A stretch of DNA of 64,000 bases from Gammaproteobacteria bacterium (GCA_017577615.1 PKRE01000001.1:1-64000); one strand, 5' to 3'. Shown: positions 34,412 to 43,964, numbered from the stretch's first letter. Numbers and translations are program-made. The notes: a model not told the origin generated them from the sequence alone.

Positions 34412-35589
34412 TCACGATTGCGCGGTGGATCGCGCACGCTGTGCGAGCGTCTCCCAGAGCAACGCTTGCGTCAGGCGCGCGCGCTCCTGGAGCCGCGGCA
34501 GGCGAGCGCCGACGTGCCCACGAATCAGATCACGATGGTCCCAGCACTCGTCCAAGTACGCGATCAACCGCCCAGTGCTCACGTGACTCAACGGCGGCAT
34601 CTTCAGCCCGAGATCCTCGATCAGGCCAGTGACTTTTGAGGCATAAGGAAGCGCTATGAAAGGAACGCCCTGCAGAGCGGCAAAGATCAGAAAGTGCAGA
34701 CGCATCCCGACGGCAATCGTGCAGCGTCCAAGCAAAGCCATGATGTCCTGCGGCGTGTAGTTGCCCCTCAGCACCCGTGCATGATCGGCATGCTGCATAC
34801 GGGAGACCACCGCGTGACTTTGCTGTAGATCCATGTGACGCCGCTCCATCGGAACGAACACCACATCGGCGCCATAGCGATCGATGACGAAGTCGGCGGT
34901 GTCGGCTAGCAGCGCGTGATAGTGCTCGGTGCGAATATCCGGGGCTGCGGGGCCCGGCTCGCGCACTGAGAACGCCACCAGAGGACCATCGGTATCGAGC
35001 CCCTCGCGCATGAAAGACTCGGGATCGAACGGCGCAGGCTCGAGCAGCAAAGCAGGATCGGCAGTCAAGTGAATCTGACGCTCTATCCCTACATCCTGCA
35101 GCAAGCGCAGCGCGCGCCGATCGCGCACCGTCAGCAACGCGACCGACGTGAGATGCTCTTTGACGAGCTCGCGCGAGCTGCGTTGTTCCAGCGGGCCAGC
35201 GCTGATGGCATACACCACGACCGGAATGCCCGGATGGCATACACCACGACCGGAATGCCCGCTTCGTGCGCGAGCGCCACCTCTCGCAGGTATGCTGCCG
35301 CGTCTTGATCGTAAAGAAGGCCGCCGCCTCCGAGGATGAACAGGTCGAGCTGTCTGATTTCCGCGCGCGCCTCCTCGCGTGTCATCTCGCGCACGGCGAC
35401 TGCACGATCCACCGCGTGACGTGCAAGCGTATCCGCCGGATCGCGTGTGAAGACGGTGATCGCGCGCGGCTCGAGCGTGCTGCGCAGCTGCGCAAGCAAG
35501 CTCTGCAGAATGGCCTCGTCACCGAGGTTGATGCCGCCGTAAGAGCCCGAAATGCCGACATGCAGGCCGCTCATGGAATTCGTCGCCAT
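34412..35589 (-). pseudogene. Polysaccharide pyruvyltransferase (CsaB-like), frameshifted
   Basis: The N-terminal part (35589 to about 35235) reads GISGSYGGINLGDEAILQSLL, LDLFILGGGGLLYDQDAAAYL and EAGIPVVVYAI, then goes out of frame. The C-terminal part (35218-34412) resumes with VYAISAGPLEQ in another frame and continues through LTVRDRRALRLLQ, HYHALLADTADFV and IAVGMRLHFLIFAALQGVPFIAL. The break is a 29-bp tandem duplication at 35205-35261. Removing one copy joins VVVYAI to SAGPLEQ exactly. The family ketalises pyruvate onto cell-surface glycans. Either a real inactivating duplication or an assembly error. The start is the ATG at 35589; 35574 is also possible. Confidence 0.9.
35205..35261. 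repeat. 29-bp tandem duplication
   Basis: Copies at 35205-35233 and 35234-35261, each beginning ATGGCATACACCACGACC, are identical over 28 bp with a 29-bp period. The period is not a multiple of three, so it shifts the pyruvyltransferase frame. Confidence 0.97.
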
Positions 35590-35738
35590 GACAGCGGAAT
35601 AGCTAGCGGCAAGCGTCGGTTCCCGTATTGCTGGGCGCTGATGCTGGACGCAGGGCTCCTGCGGCGGCCGTAGCGCGGATGTGCGCGAGCAGTATGCGGC
35701 CTGTCGGCCGTAGGCTTCAGGCCAGGCCCGTCTGCCGC

Positions 35739-37472
35739 TCAGTACCCAACCGCCTTTCCTGTCTCGTTCCGTCCATCGCTTGCGCCCAAGCGCAAACCGG
35801 TCTCGAGATCGATTTGGATACACTCACCGTCGCCGCCGAGCCCGAAAACGATGTCGTGCCCGCGAGCCTTCAGCAACTCGATCGTGTCTGCCGAGAAGCG
35901 ATTACGCTCCAGCCGTAACTGGTCGGGCATCCATTGATGATGGAAACGCGGCGCATTGACGGCTTGCTGAATATCCAAATTGAAATCCACGACGTTGATG
36001 AGAATGTTCGCCACCGTCGTGATGATCGTCGGTCCGCCGGGTGAGCCCAGCACCAGCCAGAGCTGACCGTCCTTGAGAACGATCGTGGGTGTCATCGCCG
36101 AAAGCGGTCGTTTGTTCGGACCGATCGCGTTCTGCTCGCCCTGAATCAGACCGAACATGTTCGGGACGCCAGGCTTTGCGGAGAAGTCGTCCATTTCGTT
36201 GTTCATGAGAAAGCCCAACGGGCCGATCGTGACCTTCGAACCATACTTGCCGTTGAGAGTGGTCGTCACGGCAACGGCATTACCTGCCTCGTCGACGACC
36301 GAGTAGTGAGTCGTCTGCGTGGATTCCTCACTCGCCACCTTCACGGGATGCTCGCGCGCGTATCTCATCAGCGCAGCGGACAGATCAGGCCGCTCGAGCC
36401 TCGTGGAGACGCTCGCCTTCTTCGGGTTCACCGACTTGCGCCACTCAGCTGCGTACGCCTTATCCGTCAGCTCGAGCACCGGCAGGTCACTGAACTCGGG
36501 GTCGCCGAGGAATTGCGCGCGATCGTAGAAGGCACGTCGATATGCCTCAGCAATGAGATGAATGGTTTCCGCCGAGCGAAAGCCCGTCTTGGCAAGATCG
36601 AAGCCTTCGAGAATGTTGAGCACCTGGATGAGCGCGATACCGCCGGATGAAGGCGGCGGCGCGCTGATGATCTCGAGCCCACGATACGTGCCGCGCACGG
36701 GCTCGCGCTCGATCACCTCGTAGTTACGCAGGTCGTCGACGGTGATCAAGCCGCCGCCGCGCTGCATGAACTCCGCGATCTCGCGTGCCATCCTGCCGGT
36801 ATAGAAATCGTCGGGCGACTCTGCGATGCGCTCGAGCGTGCGTGCGAGCTCCGGCTGCTTGAAGATATCCCCATGCTTCCAGCCTTTCCCGTCGTTCTGA
36901 AAAATGCGCCGCGAGTCCGGAAACTGCGCCAAGCCCTTGTCCTCGCTCAGCGAGCGCGCCTCGCCCCAGCTGAGCGGAAAGCCTTCACGCGCCAGGCGGA
37001 TGGCAGGCGCCATCACCTGCTTGAGCGGCAGCTTGCCGAACCGCTGCTGCGCATACACCAACCCTTTCACCGACCCCGGCACGCCGGATGCCAGATAGCC
37101 AATCCGGCTCAGATTGGGAATGACGTTCCCATCCTCATCCAGATACATGGTCGGCGTGGCTTTGCCCGGCGCCTTCTCGCGAAAGTCCAAGAAATGGGTG
37201 CGGCCATCGTGGAAACGGATGAGCATGAACCCTCCGCCGCCGAGATTTCCCGCGGCGGGGTAAACGACAGCAAGCGCAAAGCCCGTTGCAACGGCCGCAT
37301 CGATCGCGTTTCCGCCGGCTTTCATCATCTCGACACCAGCCTCGGATGCGAGCGCGTGCACGCTCACGACCATGCCTCTCTCCGCCCGCACAGGCTGCAT
37401 GCCTGCGGCATGGGCAAACGAGACGCTGACGACGGAGACGATGAGCACCAGGAAACGGCGATGGAGCTTCAT
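35739..37472 (-). CDS. ggt: Gamma-glutamyltranspeptidase
   Basis: About 577 residues from the ATG at 37472 (MKLHRRFLVLIVSV, a signal peptide to about AHA). An ATG two codons earlier is equally possible. Large-subunit motifs: VSVHALASEAGVEMMKAGGNAIDAAVA, PAAGNLGGGGFML, FREKAPGKA, GVPGSVKGL, ISAPPPSSGGIALIQVLNILEG. The catalytic Thr starts the small subunit in QTTHYSVVDEAGNAVAVTTTLN. SPGGPTIITTV and NEMDDFSAKPG follow. It is autoprocessed in the periplasm and cleaves gamma-glutamyl bonds of glutathione. Long frames upstream to 37976 are not part of it. Confidence 0.95.
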   Translation of the reverse strand: MKLHRRFLVLIVSVVSVSFAHAAGMQPVRAERGMVVSVHALASEAGVEMMKAGGNAIDAAVATGFALAVVYPAAGNLGGGGFMLIRFHDGRTHFLDFREKAPGKATPTMYLDEDGNVIPNLSRIGYLASGVPGSVKGLVYAQQRFGKLPLKQVMAPAIRLAREGFPLSWGEARSLSEDKGLAQFPDSRRIFQNDGKGWKHGDIFKQPELARTLERIAESPDDFYTGRMAREIAEFMQRGGGLITVDDLRNYEVIEREPVRGTYRGLEIISAPPPSSGGIALIQVLNILEGFDLAKTGFRSAETIHLIAEAYRRAFYDRAQFLGDPEFSDLPVLELTDKAYAAEWRKSVNPKKASVSTRLERPDLSAALMRYAREHPVKVASEESTQTTHYSVVDEAGNAVAVTTTLNGKYGSKVTIGPLGFLMNNEMDDFSAKPGVPNMFGLIQGEQNAIGPNKRPLSAMTPTIVLKDGQLWLVLGSPGGPTIITTVANILINVVDFNLDIQQAVNAPRFHHQWMPDQLRLERNRFSADTIELLKARGHDIVFGLGGDGECIQIDLETGLRLGASDGRNETGKAVGY

Positions 37473-37545
37473 GCGCATAGCGTGATTTCGGTCGGGGAGT
37501 GAGAAGGTTACCGCATCCAGCGGGGCACTGGTGAACGACAGTGCG

Positions 37546-38985
37546 TCAACGCGCCACGTCACCCGTAAGGGTGCCTTCCAAGCTCGCCTCGATATCAGCG
37601 CACAACTGTTCGCGATTGCTCGCCGACAACCCACCGTCCTCGCGAATACGTTCGAACGCGCGTGCCATTCGCCTGCGCGCGTTCGGCTCGATCGATTCCG
37701 ACAGGTGTGTGCCTGACGCCGCGTCCACGACGAGCGCTTCGCGACGCGCGTGATTGCGCTCTGCCACCAGGCGATGATGCAGCATGGCCCGCCCAAGGAT
37801 GACCCACGGAAAGTTAGGCGTGGCGATCGGGCCGACTTGCAGCTGCATGCCGCCCACCTGCGTGCCAAAAACGCGCACCTTCGCGAGTCGGTTGGCGCCG
37901 AATACCGCACCGACCCCGCCGAGCAGCGCACCCACACCAGCTCCCAAGAGCAACGAGGCGCCGCCGACCGCGGCATCGATGACGCTGCCGGCTACTGCGC
38001 CCGTGGCGGCACCAGTCATCGCGAGCTGCTTCGTAGACAAGCCGAACAGAACGAAGCTGCGCTCCGAGAACACATCCTCGCTCAATATGTCGATGGCACT
38101 CTCTTGGGTCTCGAGCGCAGAGTGGTGGTACAGCTCCTGCACGACGCGCCGCGCCGCTCGCTCGCGCTGACGCACTCGGTTCATCAAGCGCTCGCTCAAT
38201 TTCTTCACCAGCGCCGCTTGGTCAGCGTGCTCGGGCAGGGATGCGGTCTCGCGCCACGACAGTACGTCGATCAGTAAGTCTGCAATCTCGGATGCCGCAC
38301 GTCGCCGTCGTTCGTCACGCTCCGCTTCGAGGACGCGCACGGCGTGATCGAGCGCAGCCGTGAACCGCTCATCACCCTCGCCCAGCTCGCGAAACGCGCG
38401 CAGCAATTCCAAGCGCTTCGAGAAATCCGCGCGCTGCGCATCGAACACGCGCACGATCGAGAAATACTGATTGAGCGCGCGCCGCCATTCGTCGACGTAG
38501 TCGCCCGGACCGATCATGTTGATCAGCGCCATGCGCGGCTGGCCGGTCCAACGGAGCACTTCCATCTCCGGCTCGTATTCCGGACCGTATGGATGGGCCC
38601 CGTCGACGACGTACAGCACGCCGGCTCCCGTCAGGATGGGCCGCAGCAACTCGATCTCGTTGCGATAGCGCTCCTCGTGCGCATGTGCGGCGATGAACTC
38701 GCGCACGACTTGTGGCCGTGCATCGGCACCGCGCTCGTGGCGACGCAACCAGTCGAGCACGGCGCGCGGCCGCTGAAAGCCGGGCGTGTCGACCAGCTCG
38801 TAGAGCACTTGATCGTCGACCCGCATGCGATAGCTGCGCGCGACACGCGTCGTGCCGGGATCCGGCGAGATCGCAACAGTTTCGTCCTCGGCGAGCGTGG
38901 CAACGATGCTGCTCTTACCCTTGTTCGGATGGCCGACGATCGCGAAGGTCGGATGCCGTCCATGCGTGTTGCGCTCGATCGTCAC
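37546..38985 (-). CDS. GTPase with DUF3482 domain
   Basis: 479 residues from a GTG at 38985 that overlaps the DUF2868 stop as GTGA. The GTPase domain has the P-loop GHPNKGKSS (near residue 17), a Thr-containing switch (DPGTTRVA) and DTPGF. The C-terminal DUF3482 half has a helical region and a Gly/Ala-rich hydrophobic hairpin (MTGAATGAVAGSVIDAAVGG, LLLGAGVGALLGGVGAVFG) that probably inserts in or touches the membrane. Always found next to DUF2868, as here. Function not established; a membrane-remodelling or stress role is a guess from architecture. Confidence 0.9.
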   Translation of the reverse strand: MTIERNTHGRHPTFAIVGHPNKGKSSIVATLAEDETVAISPDPGTTRVARSYRMRVDDQVLYELVDTPGFQRPRAVLDWLRRHERGADARPQVVREFIAAHAHEERYRNEIELLRPILTGAGVLYVVDGAHPYGPEYEPEMEVLRWTGQPRMALINMIGPGDYVDEWRRALNQYFSIVRVFDAQRADFSKRLELLRAFRELGEGDERFTAALDHAVRVLEAERDERRRRAASEIADLLIDVLSWRETASLPEHADQAALVKKLSERLMNRVRQRERAARRVVQELYHHSALETQESAIDILSEDVFSERSFVLFGLSTKQLAMTGAATGAVAGSVIDAAVGGASLLLGAGVGALLGGVGAVFGANRLAKVRVFGTQVGGMQLQVGPIATPNFPWVILGRAMLHHRLVAERNHARREALVVDAASGTHLSESIEPNARRRMARAFERIREDGGLSASNREQLCADIEASLEGTLTGDVAR

Positions 38986-40463
38986 GCGCCGCTCTCCATG
39001 TAGAGTGCCGAATCGCCGATACGTCCGACCCAGCGCGCCCAGATCAACCGCTGTGTCTCGTTGGCGAGCTGCTCGGCGTGGCCCACGGGCACGACGACGA
39101 TCGAGCAATCGATGCCTACCGCATCACGCAAGCTCTCGAGAAAGTCCTGCAGATCGAGGAGCGGCGCTTCCCAGCCGCGCACAAACACCAGCACGACCCG
39201 GGGCTTCGTCGCTGCGAGCGCGCGAATCGCTGCCTTATCCTCCTGCAGCTCGCGACCTCCACCGGCTTCCACGACGAACGAGATACTCTTCTGCAGATGT
39301 CGAAGGCTCCAAGCTGGCAGTTTCTCTTGCGCGATCGCACCCGACCATATCACTGCCGCAGCCTCGCCCGCCGTGCTCGCGGGCAGCCTCGCTGCCACAC
39401 GGTCGCCGCCTTCATCTGAAATCTCCACGTCCTCGGAGCCGAGCGCGACCTCTGGAGCGCTCATGCGATCCAACAACGCGCGTACGTTCGGGTCGTCGAG
39501 CAGCAAGCGGGCAGTCGCCAAGCGCAAGCGCAGCAACGCCACGAACAACAGCACGCAGCGAGGCACGAGACCGTAAGTCAACATCGCTGCGAGCAGAAAC
39601 GGCCACCAGCCGGTCAGCGCCTCTGCAGAAATGGCCGGCGGCGGTGCCGACGCGAGGCGAAAGAAGCGCGAGCTTTCGATGAGCGGCGCGGACGGGACCG
39701 CTTCCGGCCATATCGAGGTCCAGGGTGCCGCGAGCAGGCTCGTGAGTCGCAGCACATCGTCGCTATCCAGGCGTAGTGTCGTGCTCCAGCCGAAGGCAAG
39801 ATCCGTGAACGCAATCAAGGCAGCCGCCGTTGCCAGTGCCGCCGCATTGAACGCAATTGCTCCAATCTGAGACCACACGAGCATCTGCCAGCGCGCAAAA
39901 CGCGCCACTGCAGGTCCACGTGATACAGGCCATTCGAGCAGCTCAGCGCGATGCTCATTCAAGCGAGTGATGCGGTTGTGGATCGCGGCCACGAATGCGC
40001 CAGGATTGAGCGCACCCAGCAGCTCTTGCAGTGCTCGCACGCCTGGCACTCGCGGCAGCATCAAGACGAGTGACAGCAGCACCAAGGCGATTTGCAACAG
40101 CACCAACACCGCCACCACTGTGACCACGTTGACAGGCCACGTGCCGTCGTAGTGAAAAACGGCGGCAGCAACACCGCAGCCGGCCACCGAACCGACGATC
40201 ATCATCAGTAACGCGATGACCCGTCGAGCGCGCTGCAGGCGCTGGCCAAGGGAATCGTGGACGGGCAGTTGTCCCTGCCGTGCCATCTGCGCTCGCCAAG
40301 CACGGACCCGTTGCAACGGCGCTTGCGCGGCAAGCGCTGCCCCGATCGCGCGATCACGCCGCAGACGTGCGCGGTAGGAAATCCCCCGCTCCGCTTCCAG
40401 CAGGCGGGGGATGTCAACAGCATCGACGAAAAGTGACGGGCTCGAACCGACTGCATCGCGCAT
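38982..40463 (-). CDS. DUF2868 membrane protein
   Basis: 493 residues. Two hydrophobic helices near 82-105 (VIALLMMIVGSVAGCGVAAAVF) and 112-137, a further pair around 195-220 and another around 290-320. The soluble C-terminal part has a Rossmann-like pattern (RVVLVFVRGWEAPLLDLQDFLESLR, CSIVVVPVGHAEQL). It is the upstream, coupled partner of the DUF3482 GTPase. The two probably form one membrane complex. Confidence 0.88.
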   Translation of the reverse strand: MRDAVGSSPSLFVDAVDIPRLLEAERGISYRARLRRDRAIGAALAAQAPLQRVRAWRAQMARQGQLPVHDSLGQRLQRARRVIALLMMIVGSVAGCGVAAAVFHYDGTWPVNVVTVVAVLVLLQIALVLLSLVLMLPRVPGVRALQELLGALNPGAFVAAIHNRITRLNEHRAELLEWPVSRGPAVARFARWQMLVWSQIGAIAFNAAALATAAALIAFTDLAFGWSTTLRLDSDDVLRLTSLLAAPWTSIWPEAVPSAPLIESSRFFRLASAPPPAISAEALTGWWPFLLAAMLTYGLVPRCVLLFVALLRLRLATARLLLDDPNVRALLDRMSAPEVALGSEDVEISDEGGDRVAARLPASTAGEAAAVIWSGAIAQEKLPAWSLRHLQKSISFVVEAGGGRELQEDKAAIRALAATKPRVVLVFVRGWEAPLLDLQDFLESLRDAVGIDCSIVVVPVGHAEQLANETQRLIWARWVGRIGDSALYMESGA

Positions 40464-40484
40464 AGCGCGATGATAGTCGTGTCT

Positions 40485-40500
40485 AGGCTGTAGGCTGTAG
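40485..40500. repeat. Half-copy of family C repeat
   Basis: AGGCTGTAGGCTGTAG, the left arm of the inverted repeat at 17584-17628, 22 bp upstream of the DUF2868 start. Confidence 0.5.
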
Positions 40501-40617
40501 TTACGGTCGTGATAGGCGGATCACCGTCCGTGGTGCGACGTAGTCCGACGCGCTAAAGCTTCCTGGGGGCTCGAGCCCGTTGGCAATGTCCGAACCTGCC
40601 CAAGGCCATGAACGCTG

Positions 40618-40650
40618 CCTTCCCCGCATCGCGCTGCGAAGCGGGGAAGG
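40618..40650. repeat. REP-like palindrome (family A)
   Basis: CCTTCCCCGC (40618-40627) and GCGGGGAAGG (40641-40650) form a perfect 10-bp stem, followed by CTGGGAG as in the other copies. It lies just past the end of the GDSL gene. Confidence 0.75.
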
Positions 40651-40690
40651 CTGGGAGTCGATTCGCGCGCAACTCGCGCACGACGTTCGC

Positions 40691-41770
40691 TCACGGCGTC
40701 GGGAAGGCGGCGATCACTTGCTGACCCCACACCGTATGAGCGCCTGCGGTGGGATGTACAGCATCGGCAAAGAGATACGTGAGATCGGCGCCCGGCGCGA
40801 CCAGAGTCGTGGGCAAGCACACGAGCGCACTGAGACTCGTGGGATCGCTCGGATCCGTCAGGCTCGTGCATGCAGGCGTCGTGACGTTGGTGAACCCGAA
40901 GCTCGCGGGCGATTGCACGACCTGCCGCAAGAACCCAGCCGTGTCGAAGATGTGCACGCCGAGAGCATTGAGAGCATCGGCAACGGCCGCGTTGTACGCG
41001 TCGGTGATCTGCGTTGCGAGACCCGCAAGCGGCGTGGCACGGAACTGCGGCGTCAGCCCGAGATCGGGCAAGTTGGCGTAGATGATGCGATTCGCACCCG
41101 CGGCTTTCAAACGCGAGATCTGGTTGACCATCGCCGTTGCAGTGGCCGCAATCACAGCCGGCGCAGTGCCTGCCAAGCTGGGATCCTGGGCAACTTGCCC
41201 GAGGAAGGCGAAGAAATCGTTGGCACCACCCTGAATCAGGACCAAGGTTTGCGAATCGATCGTGTTGCCGTGCTCGGCGAGGTAGGCATCGATCTGTGAC
41301 CGGATCGAACGGCTGGTCGCCATCTGCACCGGGACGGTTCCGACATTGGGAATCGTCCGCATGACCACACCGCCGTTCGGTGCATCTTCTTCGATGCGCG
41401 CGCCGCCTTCGGCATAACCGAGACCGCCCAGCTCGAGGATCTCGCCGCCATTACCCACCACGCCGAAGCGCACTTGTCGATTGGGCCGCAGCGGTTGTCC
41501 GAAGTGAATCGCCACCAGCGCATTCCAAGTCATCCCGGGCTTGGTGCTGAACGTGAGCCCGGTCGGCGTATCGTTGGTCGGATCCGCGTCCGCGGTCGTG
41601 GGGTTGTATGTACCCACATCCGACAGGCTGTCACCAAAGGAGACGACCTTCGTCACGGCCGGCGGCGGGGGCGGAACCACTCTGGCTTCCGTTCCCTCGT
41701 CGTTGCACGCGCTCAGGAGCACTGTCATCGCGACAGCCAGCACGGCAACATGCAGTTTCTTGTTCGTCAT
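40691..41770 (-). CDS. SGNH/GDSL-family hydrolase lipoprotein
   Basis: 359 residues from the ATG at 41770 (MTNKKLHVAVLAVAMTVLLSAC, lipobox Cys22). GDSL block I VVSFGDSLSDVGTYN has the catalytic Ser. The NGG/GxND region is IQGGANDFFAFLG (block III), with RIIYANLPDLG next. The C-terminal DAVHPTAGAH holds the catalytic Asp and His. This is the esterase/lipase class of GDSL enzymes, possibly acting on ester-linked lipids or acetylated glycans at the cell surface. Substrate not predictable. It stands alone. Confidence 0.92.
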   Translation of the reverse strand: MTNKKLHVAVLAVAMTVLLSACNDEGTEARVVPPPPPAVTKVVSFGDSLSDVGTYNPTTADADPTNDTPTGLTFSTKPGMTWNALVAIHFGQPLRPNRQVRFGVVGNGGEILELGGLGYAEGGARIEEDAPNGGVVMRTIPNVGTVPVQMATSRSIRSQIDAYLAEHGNTIDSQTLVLIQGGANDFFAFLGQVAQDPSLAGTAPAVIAATATAMVNQISRLKAAGANRIIYANLPDLGLTPQFRATPLAGLATQITDAYNAAVADALNALGVHIFDTAGFLRQVVQSPASFGFTNVTTPACTSLTDPSDPTSLSALVCLPTTLVAPGADLTYLFADAVHPTAGAHTVWGQQVIAAFPTP

Positions 41771-41937
41771 GCGGGTTCCCCCCTTGTCCGATTGCCATTC
41801 TTGTGGCGTGTCATGACCGAATATCACTCGGGCGCGTGCACGCTTCTAGGATGTATAGAGTGTGCATCCGATGCACTCTTTGCAAGCTCGCGGGCCGCAA
41901 ACCGGCAACTCGGGACTGGAGCGGCAGCATCTCTGCA

Positions 41938-41966
41938 GCGCCCAGCAGCCCAAAGCCCAGCGCCCT
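41938..41966. repeat. CCCAGC-rich repeat (family B)
   Basis: GCGCCCAGCAGCCCAAAGCC and CAGCGCCC words, as at 30012-30206. An inverse form (TGGGCGCTGGGTTCTGGG) is at 42361-42378. Confidence 0.5.
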
Positions 41967-42039
41967 TAGACGGTAAATAGCGAATGCGGAAGGGAAACTA
42001 CGGCTACAACAGCTACGCCATAAACCCCAAGCGACGGAT

Positions 42040-42273
42040 CTAGGACAACGCTCCGTACGAATCCCATCCGCCGACCTGATAGTCCTCGATCTTCTCTCGC
42101 AGCTCCACGTCGTCTAACAAACTTGCATCCATCGTTGGAGGCGCACGGTGCGCCAACTCCTCGGCCTCGCGTATCGCTGCTGCACGTTCGCGCTGTTGCT
42201 GGGGATCCGGAGCAAAAGGTGGCTCTTGGCCGCGAAAGACGTACTGCTCTCCAAAAAAGTATCGCTCGTTCAT
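42040..42273 (-). CDS. Small hypothetical protein
   Basis: 77 residues from the ATG at 42273, with GGGAACG about 6 nt upstream. Sequence MNERYFFGEQYVFRG is followed by a charged helix rich in Arg, Glu and Ala (QQQRERAAAIREAEELAHR) and the ending KIEDYQVGGWDSYGALS. No family recognised. No signal or membrane segment. It is flanked by family B repeats and faces away from the EamA gene. Confidence 0.55.
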   Translation of the reverse strand: MNERYFFGEQYVFRGQEPPFAPDPQQQRERAAAIREAEELAHRAPPTMDASLLDDVELREKIEDYQVGGWDSYGALS

Positions 42274-42454
42274 GTCGCGTTCCCGTATCACAAGCCGTCG
42301 TGCGTGCGCTCTTAACAGTAAGCGCGAGCTGTGCCTTGGGTTCCAGGCTTCGCTGGATGCTGGGCGCTGGGTTCTGGGAAAAGGCGCGCTTCACACGCTT
42401 GAACGGCTGAACGGCGGTCAGGCGGAGCAAGCGCGCGGAGCCCGGCGGGTCGCC

Positions 42455-43414
42455 GTGCCGCTATACTGCGCCGCCCAACATCGCTCTTCTGCTCACGCTG
42501 CCTTGCGCTCGGCATCCACATCGTCCCGTCAACGCCCGCTTCTGGGTATCGCGCTGAAGCTCGTCTCGGTGCTGCTGCTGTCCGGGATGACTGTTTGCGT
42601 GAAGTCTGTCGGGTCAGACATCCCCGTAGGGGAGATGATTTTCGTTCGCGGGATCATCTCGATGGCAGTGCTCGCCTTGGTCGCGTATTGGATCGGCGGG
42701 TTACATCTGCTCAGAGCGCGCAACTGGCGCTCCCATGCTCTACGGTCCTTGTCCGGGACCGGCACCATGTTCTGCTTGTTCTTGGCTCTGACGATGATTC
42801 CCCTCGCCGATGTCACAGCGATCACCTTCACGTCGCCCATGTTCGTGACACTGCTCGCGATGGTGTTCTTGGGCGAGCGTATACATCTTTTTCGCTGGAC
42901 TGCGCTCGTGCTCGGTTTCATCGGCGTGCTCATCATGGTTGCCCCGCATCTATCGCTCGCCCACGGCAGCACGCTCGGTGTCCTGGCGGCCTTGGGCGCC
43001 GCCCTGTTCTCTGCGGTGGCAATGACGACTCTGCGCAGCATGGCGACCGGCGAGCACGCCATCACCATCACCTTCTACTTCTCGCTCACCATCACCGTTT
43101 GCGCTGCGCTCACTGCTTTTCAAGGCTGGCCAGTTCCGACCGCCGAGCAGGCGGCGTTGATTGTGCTCGCGGCATTGCTCGGCTTGTTCGGTCAGCTCCT
43201 GATGACGTTCTCGTATCGATACGCGGAAGCGTCCACCATCGCTCCGCTCGATTACACGAGCCTGATCATGGCCGTGCTGTTCGGCTACGTGTTCTTCGAT
43301 GAGATTCCGACCATGTCGGTGTGGATCGGTGCGCCGCTGATCGTTGCGGCCGGCCTCATCATTCTGTGGCGCGAGTATCGGCTCAAGCGGCGAACTGCCG
43401 GCGGCGAGCGCTAA
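42455..43414 (+). CDS. EamA/DMT-family transporter
   Basis: About 319 residues from a GTG at 42455; the start is uncertain because no ATG occurs in frame near the first helix and the frame stays open to 42272. Ten hydrophobic helices in two EamA halves: LGIALKLVSVLLLSGMTVCVKSV, PVGEMIFVRGIISMAVLAL, GTGTMFCLFLALTMIPLADVTAITFTSPMFVTLLAMVFLGE in the first and AALGAALFSAVAMTTLRSM, STIAPLDYTSLIMAVLFGYVFFDEIP in the second. Drug/metabolite exporters of this type move amino acids or other small molecules. Substrate unknown. Confidence 0.87.
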   Translation: MPLYCAAQHRSSAHAALRSASTSSRQRPLLGIALKLVSVLLLSGMTVCVKSVGSDIPVGEMIFVRGIISMAVLALVAYWIGGLHLLRARNWRSHALRSLSGTGTMFCLFLALTMIPLADVTAITFTSPMFVTLLAMVFLGERIHLFRWTALVLGFIGVLIMVAPHLSLAHGSTLGVLAALGAALFSAVAMTTLRSMATGEHAITITFYFSLTITVCAALTAFQGWPVPTAEQAALIVLAALLGLFGQLLMTFSYRYAEASTIAPLDYTSLIMAVLFGYVFFDEIPTMSVWIGAPLIVAAGLIILWREYRLKRRTAGGER

Positions 43415-43701
43415 GCCGCGTTTCGCGCCCGCGCCTGCAACGTGCAGCTCAGCCGGGTCGAATAACAGGGTTATTGAGCGGCTGGCGCCTCGCCGCGATC
43501 GCGGCTTACCGCCGCAAGCCTTCGTTGCGGCAGAGGTTTCCGCACACGTAGGTGAATTCAGTGTCGCATCACCGGCGCAAATGAGCGAAGCTGTGACCAT
43601 TCGCTGTCAAGACACATTTTTCTGCGGACACATTTCTGCGATTCATCCTCCTCCCCGCCACGCGCATGCGCGCAATGCCGCGTTACCACCTTGGAGATCC
43701 C
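43415..43701. other. Intergenic region with short inverted repeat
   Basis: No gene recognised. AATAAC (43461-43466) and GTTATT (43470-43475) form a small inverted repeat about 46 bp past the EamA stop, perhaps a weak hairpin. The promoter of the following small genes should lie in the A/T-richer stretch at 43600-43660. Confidence 0.4.
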
Positions 43702-43761
43702 ATGTCGTTCGATGTTTGTCTCGACGAGGACCGCGCCGTCACCACGCAGGTCCTGGTATGA
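43702..43761 (+). CDS. 19-residue ORF coupled to the next gene
   Basis: ATG at 43702 with GGAG 5 nt upstream, 19 codons (MSFDVCLDED start), and a TGA that overlaps the next ATG as ATGA. No similarity known to me. The good ribosome site and the overlap suggest it is translated and couples translation to the protein at 43758. Confidence 0.35.
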   Translation: MSFDVCLDEDRAVTTQVLV

Positions 43762-43964
43762 ACGCCCGCTATACGACCGTGCCGGTGCGTTGCGCGGCGT
43801 GCGGTCAGCAGACGCACACGACTTTGCAGTCCGCCGTTCAGAAGGGAGGCTTGATGTGCGAATGCGGCACCTTCACCGCGTTGGATGTGGAAGCCTTTGC
43901 AGAAGAAATCCGTAAGGCGGAAGCGCGGATCGAAGATTTCGGGCGCAAAGCTCTCAAGCGATAG
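43758..43964 (+). CDS. Small Cys-rich (zinc-ribbon-like) protein
   Basis: 68 residues. RCAACGQQTH (CxxC) and LMCECGTF (CxC) suggest a small zinc-binding knuckle. The tail LDVEAFAEEIRKAEARIEDF is a charged helix. Not recognised as a named family. It follows the 19-residue ORF with an ATGA overlap. Confidence 0.55.
   Translation: MNARYTTVPVRCAACGQQTHTTLQSAVQKGGLMCECGTFTALDVEAFAEEIRKAEARIEDFGRKALKR

Noticed and set aside
40430..40463. tRNA T-arm-like word GGGCTCGAACC
   Set aside because: It is within the first codons of the DUF2868 gene and no acceptor stem or anticodon arm can be folded around it.
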